Positions 7,235 through 13,553 of a DNA stretch of 17,715 nt are shown piece after piece. The DNA is from an uncultured Lachnospiraceae bacterium (GTDB lineage Bacteria; Bacillota; Clostridia; Lachnospirales; Lachnospiraceae), in NCBI GenBank assembly GCA_910577165.1, contig CAJTLX010000061.1:1-17715 (forward strand), in the 5' to 3' direction. A program made the position numbers and the translations under genes. Under the pieces are notes generated by a model, which did not search any database, had not been told where the DNA came from, and saw only the letters and a program-made list of their open reading frames with translations. Each line of letters begins with the position of its first letter. Within the stretch, counting starts at the first letter, position 1.

Positions 7235-7257
7235 AGTTTCACAGATTCAGGTAGTTA
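7235..7257. repeat. Distant right terminal repeat plus TAGTTA
   Basis: AGTTTCACAGATTCAGG (7235-7251) matches the IS1380-type inner right end at 16 of 17 positions. It is followed at once by TAGTTA (7252-7257), the same hexamer that precedes the left end at 121-126. Sequence further inside (7190-7230) does not resemble the IS, so this is an isolated end and not a second IS copy. Confidence 0.65.
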
Positions 7258-7330
7258 CAAAGAAAAAGCTTTTATATTTTAGCAGATATAAAGGCTTTAT
7301 GTATAAAAATATTTCATGGAAGGTAGAAAT

Positions 7331-7858
7331 ATGATGAAGAAACAACGAAAATGAATAATAGGCTTAATATTTACTTTGCTTTTGGTATTGTCAAGTTTTT
7401 CACCTTACACCTATAAGAGCATTGTCAGGAAGTACGGATAGAAACGCAGTACGGGCATACCTTAGGGGCTAAACCAAGATGATGCAGATGAGTTTGTTTT
7501 AGTGGCGATTGTTGCTGTAGCGAGTAATAGTGATGATACTTGGCTGTGGTATATGATTTCACCTCAATATAAGCAATTTATAGGTACTTTTATATGGGAT
7601 AGTTGTTTTATGCTTGACGACACCGTTGTTTTGGAATATACTTTTAGTGGAGGCATTGTATGTAACCTTAAGGCGAAGGATGATGCATTAACTTTTGGTT
7701 TACTTAGGGTATCTGGTATATGGTTTAGCAGAAGCAGGAGAATACTGGAGTCGTTTAAGGGAATACCATTAACAGAGTATAGGGGAGAACAGGGAATTAG
7801 ATCAGAAGTGAGTAAATGGTTTGGGAAAGGGGCTAATGTCAGTGGATGTTTCGGATAA
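7331..7858 (+). pseudogene. Secreted-protein gene broken by three in-frame stops
   Basis: GGAAGG lies about 8 bases before tandem ATGs (7331, 7334). The frame reads MKKQRK, stop, then a signal-peptide core IIGLIFTLLLVLSSFSP, two more stops (TAG near 7440 and 7462), then an uninterrupted stretch from 7465 to 7858. All pieces lie in a single frame, so point mutation and not frameshift broke the gene. The late part (about 130 codons) has no recognised domain. A GTG at 7502 could in theory start a shorter product but has no ribosome binding site. The end overlaps the next gene by 23 bases, suggesting an original operon. Confidence 0.55.
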
Positions 7859-8459
7859 GCAGATAAATCCAGAATCTTTGGGAATGGCAAAGAAACGTGA
7901 TAAAAAGGTGTATATTACTGATATTGCAATAAGCAAGGTGCCGTTGGTTCAGTATAAGGGATTTACAGACAATCAAAATCGCGTAATGCAGAGGTTGGCA
8001 CAAGAAGTATTAACGGTTTCCAAGGAGGAAAATGATAGTAATAAAGTTGCTATAACTTGTGATCTTGGAGCAGATAATCCGCTTGAAGTGTATGGTATTT
8101 CTTTTGGAACGGAACATGAGGTGGATGTCAGGGCAGATACATTGTCAAACCATATCCTTGTTTCTCAGAAGTCTGTAGTAGTTGTTGTTTTGCATAATCA
8201 CCCTTCCACACAGACATTTTCGATACAAGATATACGGTTTTTTCTTGAATTTCCCGTTTTAGAGGTTATGGTTGTGGTATCAAATCAAGGAGCAGTCCAC
8301 TACTTGAGGCGAGAGGAAAGTTATGATTTGAAAAAGGCAGTAGCTTTATTTAATGAATGTGTGGAGGACTTAGGGAAGGATTCCCCACTAACAGAAATTT
8401 ATTTGGCATCATTGTCATTTTTGGCAAAGAGCAGTGAGGTAGGAATATATTACCGTTAG
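7836..8459 (+). CDS. JAMM/RadC-like metalloprotease-fold protein
   Basis: From the ATG at 7836 the protein has 207 residues. GGGAAAGGGG lies just upstream, so I prefer this ATG to the TTG at 7821. The central part has the JAMM zinc motif: His120-Asn-His122-Pro, then Ser129 and Asp132 (HNHPSTQTFSIQD), which fits HxH-x(6)-S-x-x-D. A Glu in the stretch GISFGTE about 30 residues earlier may complete the site. RadC-like and phage or accessory JAB proteins share this layout, and they act as isopeptidases or have unknown roles. A long hydrophobic run (VVVVVLH) precedes the motif, as in the fold's core strand. It follows the broken secreted-protein gene and precedes a second broken gene. Domain call is good; role unknown. 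Confidence 0.7.
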   Translation: MSVDVSDKQINPESLGMAKKRDKKVYITDIAISKVPLVQYKGFTDNQNRVMQRLAQEVLTVSKEENDSNKVAITCDLGADNPLEVYGISFGTEHEVDVRADTLSNHILVSQKSVVVVVLHNHPSTQTFSIQDIRFFLEFPVLEVMVVVSNQGAVHYLRREESYDLKKAVALFNECVEDLGKDSPLTEIYLASLSFLAKSSEVGIYYR

Positions 8460-8472
8460 GGAGGTTGATGTT

Positions 8473-8649
8473 ATGAAGAGTTATGTTTTGAATGATATGG
8501 AATATGATTTTAAGCCATTGGAAATTTTTGTTCCAGATCCAAATTATAAAGTTGATGAAAAAGAATTGGAGAAAAGCATAGAAAAAAATAAGGCGATTAT
8601 ATCAAGGGTAAGGGAGAGCCAAAAAAAATCAATGCAAATCTGTAAATAA
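8473..8649 (+). CDS. 58-residue acidic protein, or first part of a frameshifted gene
   Basis: AGGGAGG at 8458-8464 lies 8 bases before the ATG at 8473, making this a well-supported translation start 13 bases after the JAMM gene. The product starts MKSYVLNDMEYDFKPLEIFV and ends in a charged helix. The frame leaves coding sense at a run of eight A (8621-8628 region). Removing one A joins it to a frame that stays open for more than 300 bases further. The gene is thus either a small protein or the N-terminal part of a longer one. No family recognised. Confidence 0.5.
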   Translation: MKSYVLNDMEYDFKPLEIFVPDPNYKVDEKELEKSIEKNKAIISRVRESQKKSMQICK

Positions 8650-9029
8650 AAGTTCTAAAGGCAACAACAGAGTTGTGCATTGTGCCATTGACAATTATCG
8701 AAATACGGTTATTAAGAGTAAAGAAGCAGAGGGGAATAAAATTAGAGAAGACCATAGTTTTGGGATATGCTTTATAGGGGTGAATGCGTCTTTTTCAAAA
8801 TATAAAGAAGTTATTCTTTCAGTGCAGGTATTTGATTTACAGATTAAAGTACACAGTGTGTTCTTTGTTTCCGGAAGCACTTCAAGCATTAAAAGAAAAG
8901 TATGGTGTGGAGGAAATTTTGGAGAGGCATCGAATTGTGAGAGCAAGGAGGGAATTTAGACAGGAACTGATACAATCGAGTGAACTGGTTGAGGAGATAG
9001 AAAATTTTGTAAGGGGTGGAAGAAAGTAG
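8650..9029 (+). pseudogene. Remnant of a longer gene, probably two frameshifts
   Basis: Two overlapping open frames look like one protein. The first, open from about 8630 to 8959, contains SFSKYKEVILSVQVFDLQIK. The second carries a convincing helical C-terminus starting FPEALQALKEKYGVEEIL and ending VEEIENFVRGGRK at 9029. The switch between them falls near 8850-8880. Together with the 58-residue ORF they would give a product of about 185 residues. There is no ribosome binding site for either late frame alone. It ends 50 bases before csm6 in the same orientation. I do not recognise the family, and I cannot show that it is a cas gene. Confidence 0.4.
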
Positions 9030-9079
9030 GATACAGTAAAAGATTATATATATAAATGGGAATGTAGAAAGGATATGGG

Positions 9080-10414
9080 ATGTCAAAGAAGATTTTATTT
9101 TCGCCGATTGGCGGGACAGATCCGATCAAATATTTAAGGGACGGTTCAATGTTACATATTTGCAGACATTATAAGCCGGATGTGGTGTATTTATATTTAT
9201 CGCATGAGATGTTGGAGTATCACAAAAAGGATAATCGCTATGTTGGCAGTATTGCGTGGTTGGGAAAATATTTAAATCACTCTTTTGATGTGCGCTTAAT
9301 TGAGCGTTCGGATCTGTATAATGTGCATGAGTACGATGTTTTTTATCAGGATTTTAAGGAAGAAATTGGAAAGATTGAGAGTGGGATGGAACCGGGGGAT
9401 GAACTATTATTAAATATGGCATCCGGAACGCCCGCGATGAAGAGTGCTTTGTTGGTGATGGCAACTTTTGCGGAGTATCGGTTTCGGGCGATACAGGTTT
9501 CCTCGCCGCTTCGCAGAATCAATGAAAAGCATGAAGACCGAAAGGAATTTGATGGAGAAATTAATTGTGAATTAAATGAAGATAACGCGGAGGATGCAGA
9601 AAATCGCTGTCAGGAAGTGAAATGCTTAGGTTTGATGAGATTACTTAAAACAGAGATTATCAAAAAGCATATTTTGGCATATGATTATACTGCGGCACTG
9701 GCCGTTGCCTCGGAAATCCCACACGAGCTATCCGAAAATGCTTACACAATGTTAAAAATTGCGGCAGCGAGAATAAAATTAAATCTGAAAAAAGTAAATG
9801 AGCTGATTGGAGATAAACCATATCAGATCTATCCAGTTAAGGATGGGGATAAGCGAAAAATCTTTGAGTACGCGCTTGTTTTATGGGTGAAAGTTGAGCG
9901 GGAGGAATATGCGGATTTTATCAGGGGGATCACGCCGCTTGTGATTGACGTGCTGGAATTGATAATGAAAAAAGTATGCGGCGTAAAATTGGAGAATTGT
10001 TGCGAGGATAATCAGACGAAGGGATTAAAATGGGATCGCAAAAAACTGGACAAGCTGGGGTTATTGCAAATTCTTGAAGATGAATATCGGGACAGAGGGG
10101 GATTTCGTGCGGGCGTAGTGTATTCGACCCATGTGGGGACATTGATTCGCGCTAAAAGTACAAGTGAGGTATTAAAAAAGAAGATTGAGGAGATCACGGA
10201 AATTGAGGGAAAACTGCGAAATGTGGTAGCGCATAAGATTGTATCAGTGACGGAGCAGTGGTTTGTGGAGGAGACGGGAAAAGGGGCAAAACAAATTTAT
10301 GAGTTGCTAAAATATCTGATCAAAGAAGCGGGAGTAAATGCAAAAAAGGAGGACTGGCAGTCCTATGGTAAAATGAATGAGGAGATTGTTCGTTATCTGG
10401 ATGAGCCAGTATAG
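9080..10414 (+). CDS. csm6: Csm6: CARF-HEPN ribonuclease of type III CRISPR systems
   Basis: The protein has 444 residues, close to the usual 420-450. The N-terminal CARF domain has GGTDPI (11-16), LHICRHYKPDVVYLYLSHEM (25-44) and the ligand-loop motif NMASGTPAM (112-120), all in the order seen in streptococcal Csm6. The C-terminal HEPN domain has the catalytic R-x4-H as Arg380-NVVA-His385. In known systems Cas10 makes cyclic oligoadenylate on target RNA binding; Csm6 binds it through CARF and degrades RNA non-specifically through HEPN. AGAAAGGA at 9066-9073 precedes the ATG at 9080. Both active motifs are intact, so the protein is probably functional, yet no cas10, csm2-5, cas6 or repeat array is in the window. 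It may be an orphan relying on another locus for its activator, or a relic. Confidence 0.9.
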   Translation: MSKKILFSPIGGTDPIKYLRDGSMLHICRHYKPDVVYLYLSHEMLEYHKKDNRYVGSIAWLGKYLNHSFDVRLIERSDLYNVHEYDVFYQDFKEEIGKIESGMEPGDELLLNMASGTPAMKSALLVMATFAEYRFRAIQVSSPLRRINEKHEDRKEFDGEINCELNEDNAEDAENRCQEVKCLGLMRLLKTEIIKKHILAYDYTAALAVASEIPHELSENAYTMLKIAAARIKLNLKKVNELIGDKPYQIYPVKDGDKRKIFEYALVLWVKVEREEYADFIRGITPLVIDVLELIMKKVCGVKLENCCEDNQTKGLKWDRKKLDKLGLLQILEDEYRDRGGFRAGVVYSTHVGTLIRAKSTSEVLKKKIEEITEIEGKLRNVVAHKIVSVTEQWFVEETGKGAKQIYELLKYLIKEAGVNAKKEDWQSYGKMNEEIVRYLDEPV

Positions 10415-10441
10415 GGGATTTTAAAGTAAAATAAATTTTGA

Positions 10442-10470
10442 TTGTAACTCACAGCAGAAAATGGTATACT
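10442..10470 (+). promoter_or_regulatory. Sigma-A type promoter of the SDR gene
   Basis: TTGTAA (10442-10447) and TATACT (10465-10470) are 17 bases apart, with a TGG extended -10. The SDR start codon lies about 45 bases downstream. Confidence 0.6.
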
Positions 10471-10514
10471 AGAAATATGCAAATTATGGCAGAGCCAAGA
10501 AGGAGGTATTTTCA

Positions 10515-11273
10515 ATGGATCGTTTAAAGGACAAGGTGGTTATCGTGACCGGGGGAAATTCCGGTGTGGGCGCGGCAGCGGCAAAGCTTTTGGCGAAGGA
10601 GGGCGCGAAGGTCGTGATTACTGCCAGGCGAGCGGCGGCACTTGAGGCGGTTGCAAAGGAGATTGAGGCTGAGGGTGGTACAGTGCTTGCTGTTCCGACA
10701 GATATTTCAAAGCCGGGGGACGCAGAAAATCTTGTGGAAAAGACGATGGAAAAATTTGGAAAAATCGATGTATTAGTCAATAATGCGGGGATCCTGGAGG
10801 AGGGCTTAAAGCCTATTGACCGCTATACGGATGAGGATTTAGACCGCATTCTTGAAACGAACACCAAGGGGACGATGCGCTGTATGCGCGCGGTTTCACA
10901 GAAGATGCAGCCGGGCGCGTCAATTGTCAATGTGGCATCCGTTGCGGGGGCACTTGGCTGCGGCGGGGCGGCGTATGTTGCTTCAAAATCGGCGGTGATC
11001 GGTGTGACGCGCCACACAGCACTTCGCTTCCAGGCAACAGGAATCCGCTGCAATGCAATCTGTCCGGGAACGATCGTGACTCCGATGGTGGCGGATATGC
11101 AGGCGGACAAGCTTGATCCGGATATGTTCAGCGCGATGGCGACACACAGCAATTTAAAGACACAGCCATGTCTTCCGGAAGATGTTGCGAATATTATTCT
11201 GTTTTTTGCCAGTGATGAATCGCGTGCGATTACCGGACAAGTGCTTGTCACGGATTTTGGCAGTATGCTGTAA
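10515..11273 (+). CDS. Short-chain dehydrogenase/reductase
   Basis: This is a classical SDR of 252 residues. The NAD(P)-binding motif TGGNSGVG is at 12-19, NNAG at 89-92, and the catalytic Ser142, Tyr154 and Lys158 (YVASK) are all present. The C-terminal part reads AITGQVLVTDFGSML, close to the usual GQ-x-D-GG end but with FG for GG. Arg38-Arg39 after the second strand suggests NADP(H) preference (inference). It would act in the cytosol on an alcohol, ketone or sugar; the substrate cannot be told from sequence. AGGAGG (10501-10506) is 8 bases before the ATG, and a promoter lies directly upstream. GC content is higher than in the csm6 region before it, marking the return to normal chromosome. 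Confidence 0.9.
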   Translation: MDRLKDKVVIVTGGNSGVGAAAAKLLAKEGAKVVITARRAAALEAVAKEIEAEGGTVLAVPTDISKPGDAENLVEKTMEKFGKIDVLVNNAGILEEGLKPIDRYTDEDLDRILETNTKGTMRCMRAVSQKMQPGASIVNVASVAGALGCGGAAYVASKSAVIGVTRHTALRFQATGIRCNAICPGTIVTPMVADMQADKLDPDMFSAMATHSNLKTQPCLPEDVANIILFFASDESRAITGQVLVTDFGSML

Positions 11274-11490
11274 ACTAAGGGCAAAGACTTCTTTAAATGT
11301 TTAACAATGAACATAAAGGTTTCACTTTCCTCCTAGATAGGGGAGGAGTTGCCTTGCTTTTAACTGCCGCGGGTGGAGTAAAATCCCGGATAAAATCGCA
11401 GGGAGTATTCTAATTTATAAAAATGGAGAATAAATCCCATAAATTCTGGGAATCCTGCAAGAGAAGATTTTTTCAGAAATGAGGATGGAT

Positions 11491-12093
11491 ATGGATCAGA
11501 CGACAATGTATAAACTCACTTACGGGCTGTTTATCTTGACCGCGCACGAGGGCGAGAAGGATAACGGATGTATTGTAAATACAGTCAGCCAGGTGACAAT
11601 AACCCCCAACCGCATTGTTGTGGCGGTAAATAAAAGTAATTATACACATGATATGATTGTGCGAACCGGAGTTTTTAATGTTTCGATTTTGTCGGAAAAA
11701 TCAAAATTTGATACCTATAAGCACTGGGGATTTCAGAGTGGAAGGGATACGGACAAGGCGGAGGGAATTACCTTTTCCCGCGCTGAAAATGGCGTGATTT
11801 ATCTGGCGGAGGAAACAAATGCGTATCTGTGCGCAAAGGTAGTGTCCATGACGGATCTCGGCACCCACACATTGTTTTTGGCGGATGTTACGGATGGGGC
11901 AGTGCTTTCACAGGATGCATCAGTGACCTATGCATACTATCAGGCAAAAATTAAACCAGCTCCCGCTGCAAAGGAGAAAAAGAAAGGCTTTATCTGTACC
12001 GTGTGCGGCTATATTTATGAGGGAGAAACATTGCCGGAAGATTTTATCTGCCCGCTGTGTAAGCATCCAGCATCGGACTTTAAGCCGCTGTAG
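11491..12093 (+). CDS. Flavin reductase-rubredoxin fusion (high-molecular-weight rubredoxin type)
   Basis: Residues about 1-150 form a flavin-reductase-like FMN-binding domain (YGLFILTAHEG near the start, NGCIVNTVSQVT, FNVSILSE). A Lys/Ala-rich linker follows. The last 35 residues are a rubredoxin with CxxCGY and CPLC (Cys169, 172, 187 and 190 from this start), which bind one iron. Such fusions pass electrons from NAD(P)H to flavodiiron proteins and serve in detoxifying oxygen, peroxide or nitric oxide in anaerobes (as in Moorella Hrb with FprA). I chose ATG 11491 because GAGGA lies 5 bases before it; ATGs at 11479 and 11485 are in frame but poorly placed. No partner flavodiiron gene is in the window. 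It is well separated from the SDR gene by 217 bases that show no clear terminator. Confidence 0.88.
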   Translation: MDQTTMYKLTYGLFILTAHEGEKDNGCIVNTVSQVTITPNRIVVAVNKSNYTHDMIVRTGVFNVSILSEKSKFDTYKHWGFQSGRDTDKAEGITFSRAENGVIYLAEETNAYLCAKVVSMTDLGTHTLFLADVTDGAVLSQDASVTYAYYQAKIKPAPAAKEKKKGFICTVCGYIYEGETLPEDFICPLCKHPASDFKPL

Positions 12094-12187
12094 GGAAATG
12101 TTTTGGAAAATTTTGGAGATCACTTAGAAATCTGGATAAAGAGTGTTTGTGGTGGATAAGGGTTTCGAAAATACTTGAAAAGTTTAT

Positions 12188-12227
12188 AAAAAGCGATGGC
12201 ATGAATTTTTATGTCGTCGCTTTTTTT
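12188..12227 (+). terminator. Rho-independent terminator
   Basis: A stem of about 13 pairs with two G-U pairs (AAAGCGATGGCAT with ATGTCGTCGCTTT) has a short AT-rich loop and is followed by a run of T. It lies about 100 bases after the flavin reductase-rubredoxin gene and before the ribosomal protein promoter, insulating the two. Confidence 0.75.
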
Positions 12228-12378
12228 CGTAGATGGGCGGTCTTTTCTCTGCTGTAGATAATTGTAGGAACAATTAAAAAAATAAAAGGAAATCTGATAA
12301 AAAGTAATTTTTAAAATGATTTTTTTTGAGATTCAAGCAAAAAATTTTAAGAATCCTAAAAAATTTTCAAAAATTTGC

Positions 12379-12407
12379 TTGACAGCCTTGCAAGCGTTCG
12401 CTATAAT
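12379..12407 (+). promoter_or_regulatory. Strong sigma-A promoter of rplM-rpsI
   Basis: Consensus TTGACA (12379-12384) and consensus TATAAT (12402-12407) are exactly 17 bases apart. Upstream, 12280-12375 is dominated by A and T tracts (AAAATTTT repeats), like an UP element. Both fit very high ribosomal protein expression. Confidence 0.9.
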
Positions 12408-12413
12408 ACGGGG

Positions 12414-12507
12414 CAGTGACTTGGAAAGCCGTAGATTTCCACGCTTTCGCTTATGCTGTGCCTTTTGGCAGTGGTAGAATTTAAGAATATATCAAGGAGG
12501 TAAACCA
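12414..12507 (+). promoter_or_regulatory. rplM 5' leader, candidate autoregulatory RNA
   Basis: About 94 bases of transcript precede rplM. The leader carries complementary blocks, for example TGGAAA with TTTCCA (12421-12440 region) and GGCAGTG repeated at both ends (12412 and 12468). L13 leaders that bind L13 are known in other Firmicutes; whether this one belongs to that class is inference. Confidence 0.4.
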
Positions 12508-12936
12508 ATGAAAAGCTTTATGGCAAGCCCGGCAACAATCGAGAGAAAATGGTATGTTGTAGACGCTAAGGGACAGACCTTAGGCCGTCTTTGCTCTGAG
12601 ATTGCAAAAGTTTTAAGAGGTAAGAACAAGCCGATCTACACGCCGCATATGGATACCGGCGACTATGTGATCGTTGTGAATGCAGACCAGATTAAGGTGA
12701 CAGGAAAGAAGATGGATCAAAAGATTTATTTCCATCATTCCGACTACGCAGGCGGTATGAAAGAGACCACATTAAAAGAGATGATGGAGAAGAAACCGGA
12801 GGAAGTGATTACACTTGCTGTTAAGGGTATGCTTCCAAAGGGACCACTCGGAAGAAGTATGATCACGAAATTGCACGTATACGCAGGTCCTGAGCATAAT
12901 CATGCTGCTCAGAAGCCAGAAGTATTAACATTTTAA
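12508..12936 (+). CDS. rplM: 50S ribosomal protein L13
   Basis: The protein has 142 residues, the normal length. Diagnostic blocks are WYVVDAKGQTLGRL near the start, the RGK..PIYTPH..TGDYVIV segment, and the family signature GMLPKGPLGR followed by KLHVYAG and HNHAAQKP. It is an early-assembling large-subunit protein. AAGGAGG lies 7 bases before the ATG. It is co-transcribed with rpsI 24 bases downstream, the usual pair in bacteria. Confidence 0.98.
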   Translation: MKSFMASPATIERKWYVVDAKGQTLGRLCSEIAKVLRGKNKPIYTPHMDTGDYVIVVNADQIKVTGKKMDQKIYFHHSDYAGGMKETTLKEMMEKKPEEVITLAVKGMLPKGPLGRSMITKLHVYAGPEHNHAAQKPEVLTF

Positions 12937-12960
12937 TCAGACTGAAAGGAGGAAATGACA

Positions 12961-13353
12961 TTGGCTAAGGGAAGATATTACGGAACCGGCAGAAGAAAGA
13001 GCAGCATTGCGAGAGTTTACTTAGTACCGGGTACGGGGAAGATTACCATCAATAAGAGAGATATCGACGATTATTTTGGTCTTGAGACTTTAAAACTTGT
13101 TGTTCGTCAGCCCCTTGTTCTTACAGAGACCACAGATAAGCTTGATGTGCTTGTAAATGTACATGGCGGAGGATTTACTGGTCAGGCCGGCGCAATTCGT
13201 CACGGGATTTCAAGGGCTCTGCTTCAGGCAGATGCGGATTATCGTCCGGCATTAAAGAAGGCGGGTTTCCTGACAAGAGATCCAAGAATGAAGGAGAGAA
13301 AGAAGTACGGCTTAAAGGCAGCAAGACGCGCGCCACAGTTCAGCAAGAGATAA
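12961..13353 (+). CDS. rpsI: 30S ribosomal protein S9, TTG start
   Basis: From TTG 12961 the protein has 130 residues and starts MAKGRYYGTGRRKSSIARV, as in relatives. It has GGGFTGQAGAIRHGISRAL in the middle and ends with the conserved KARRAPQFSKR-like tail whose terminal Arg reaches the ribosomal P site. AGGAGG (12947-12952) is 8 bases before this TTG but only 2 before the in-frame ATG at 12955, so TTG is the real start. The integrative element begins behind its stop codon and leaves the full coding end intact. Confidence 0.96.
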   Translation: MAKGRYYGTGRRKSSIARVYLVPGTGKITINKRDIDDYFGLETLKLVVRQPLVLTETTDKLDVLVNVHGGGFTGQAGAIRHGISRALLQADADYRPALKKAGFLTRDPRMKERKKYGLKAARRAPQFSKR

Positions 13354-13377
13354 TTTTTCAACAATTGGAAAAGAGAG

Positions 13378-13416
13378 TAAAACCCTTGGAAACCCAGTGT
13401 TTTCAAGGGTTTTTTC
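13378..13416 (+). terminator. Terminator of the rplM-rpsI operon
   Basis: AAAACCCTTGGAAA pairs with TTTTCAAGGGTTTT across a 7-base loop, followed by T residues. It starts about 25 bases after the rpsI stop. The A-run on the left also lets it work in the opposite direction for the integrase gene. Confidence 0.85.
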
Positions 13417-13468
13417 AATTTAGTTCAAAATATAAATTTGTAGTAAATCATAGGGATTTTTTTGGGAT

Positions 13469-13501
13469 ATGACACACACATGACACGCGTATGACACACG
13501 A
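13469..13501. repeat. Three 11-bp tandem repeats, candidate integrase arm sites
   Basis: ATGACACACAC (13469-13479), ATGACACGCGT (13480-13490) and ATGACACACGA (13491-13501) lie head to tail with no spacer, sharing ATGACAC. They sit between the rpsI terminator and the integrase stop. Tandem 10-11 bp repeats near element ends are typical arm-type binding sites of tyrosine integrases. A palindrome AGTCATAAAATGACT follows at 13506-13520. Confidence 0.55.
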
Positions 13502-13553
13502 AAAAAGTCATAAAATGACTGGAAACTATACTTTTGTTCCCGGTTATTTATGA

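Larger units (their letters stand above)
127..7251. mobile_element. Candidate passenger-carrying IS1380-type transposon with RiPP cassette
   Basis: The segment starts with CCTGAATCCGTGAAA (127) and ends with its inverted counterpart TTTCACAGATTCAGG (7251), and it has TAGTTA on both outer sides. The left 1.29 kb is an IS1380-like sequence with its own inner end at 1417. The rest holds two TPR regulators, a radical SAM maturase, a 31-residue peptide gene and an ABC exporter, all on the minus strand. No second transposase gene lies at the right end; only the terminal repeat is present there. Mobilisation of the cassette by pairing the outer left end with the distant right repeat would explain the layout. 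A two-step history of independent insertions and deletions is the alternative. Confidence 0.5.

Noticed and set aside
7100..7251. Second full IS1380 copy at the right end of the cassette
   Set aside because: Only the terminal 17 bases match; the sequence inside belongs to the TPR gene.
7252..10414. CRISPR array near csm6
   Set aside because: No direct repeats of 25-40 bases with regular spacers are visible around csm6 or elsewhere in the window.
10484..10780. Minus-strand ORFs opposite the SDR gene (also 10823-11314)
   Set aside because: They are antisense shadows of a well-defined SDR with all catalytic residues.
11274..11490. Riboswitch between the SDR and flavin reductase-rubredoxin genes
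   Set aside because: Only a short 5-bp stem (CTCCT/AGGAG) is visible, with no known class and no terminator.
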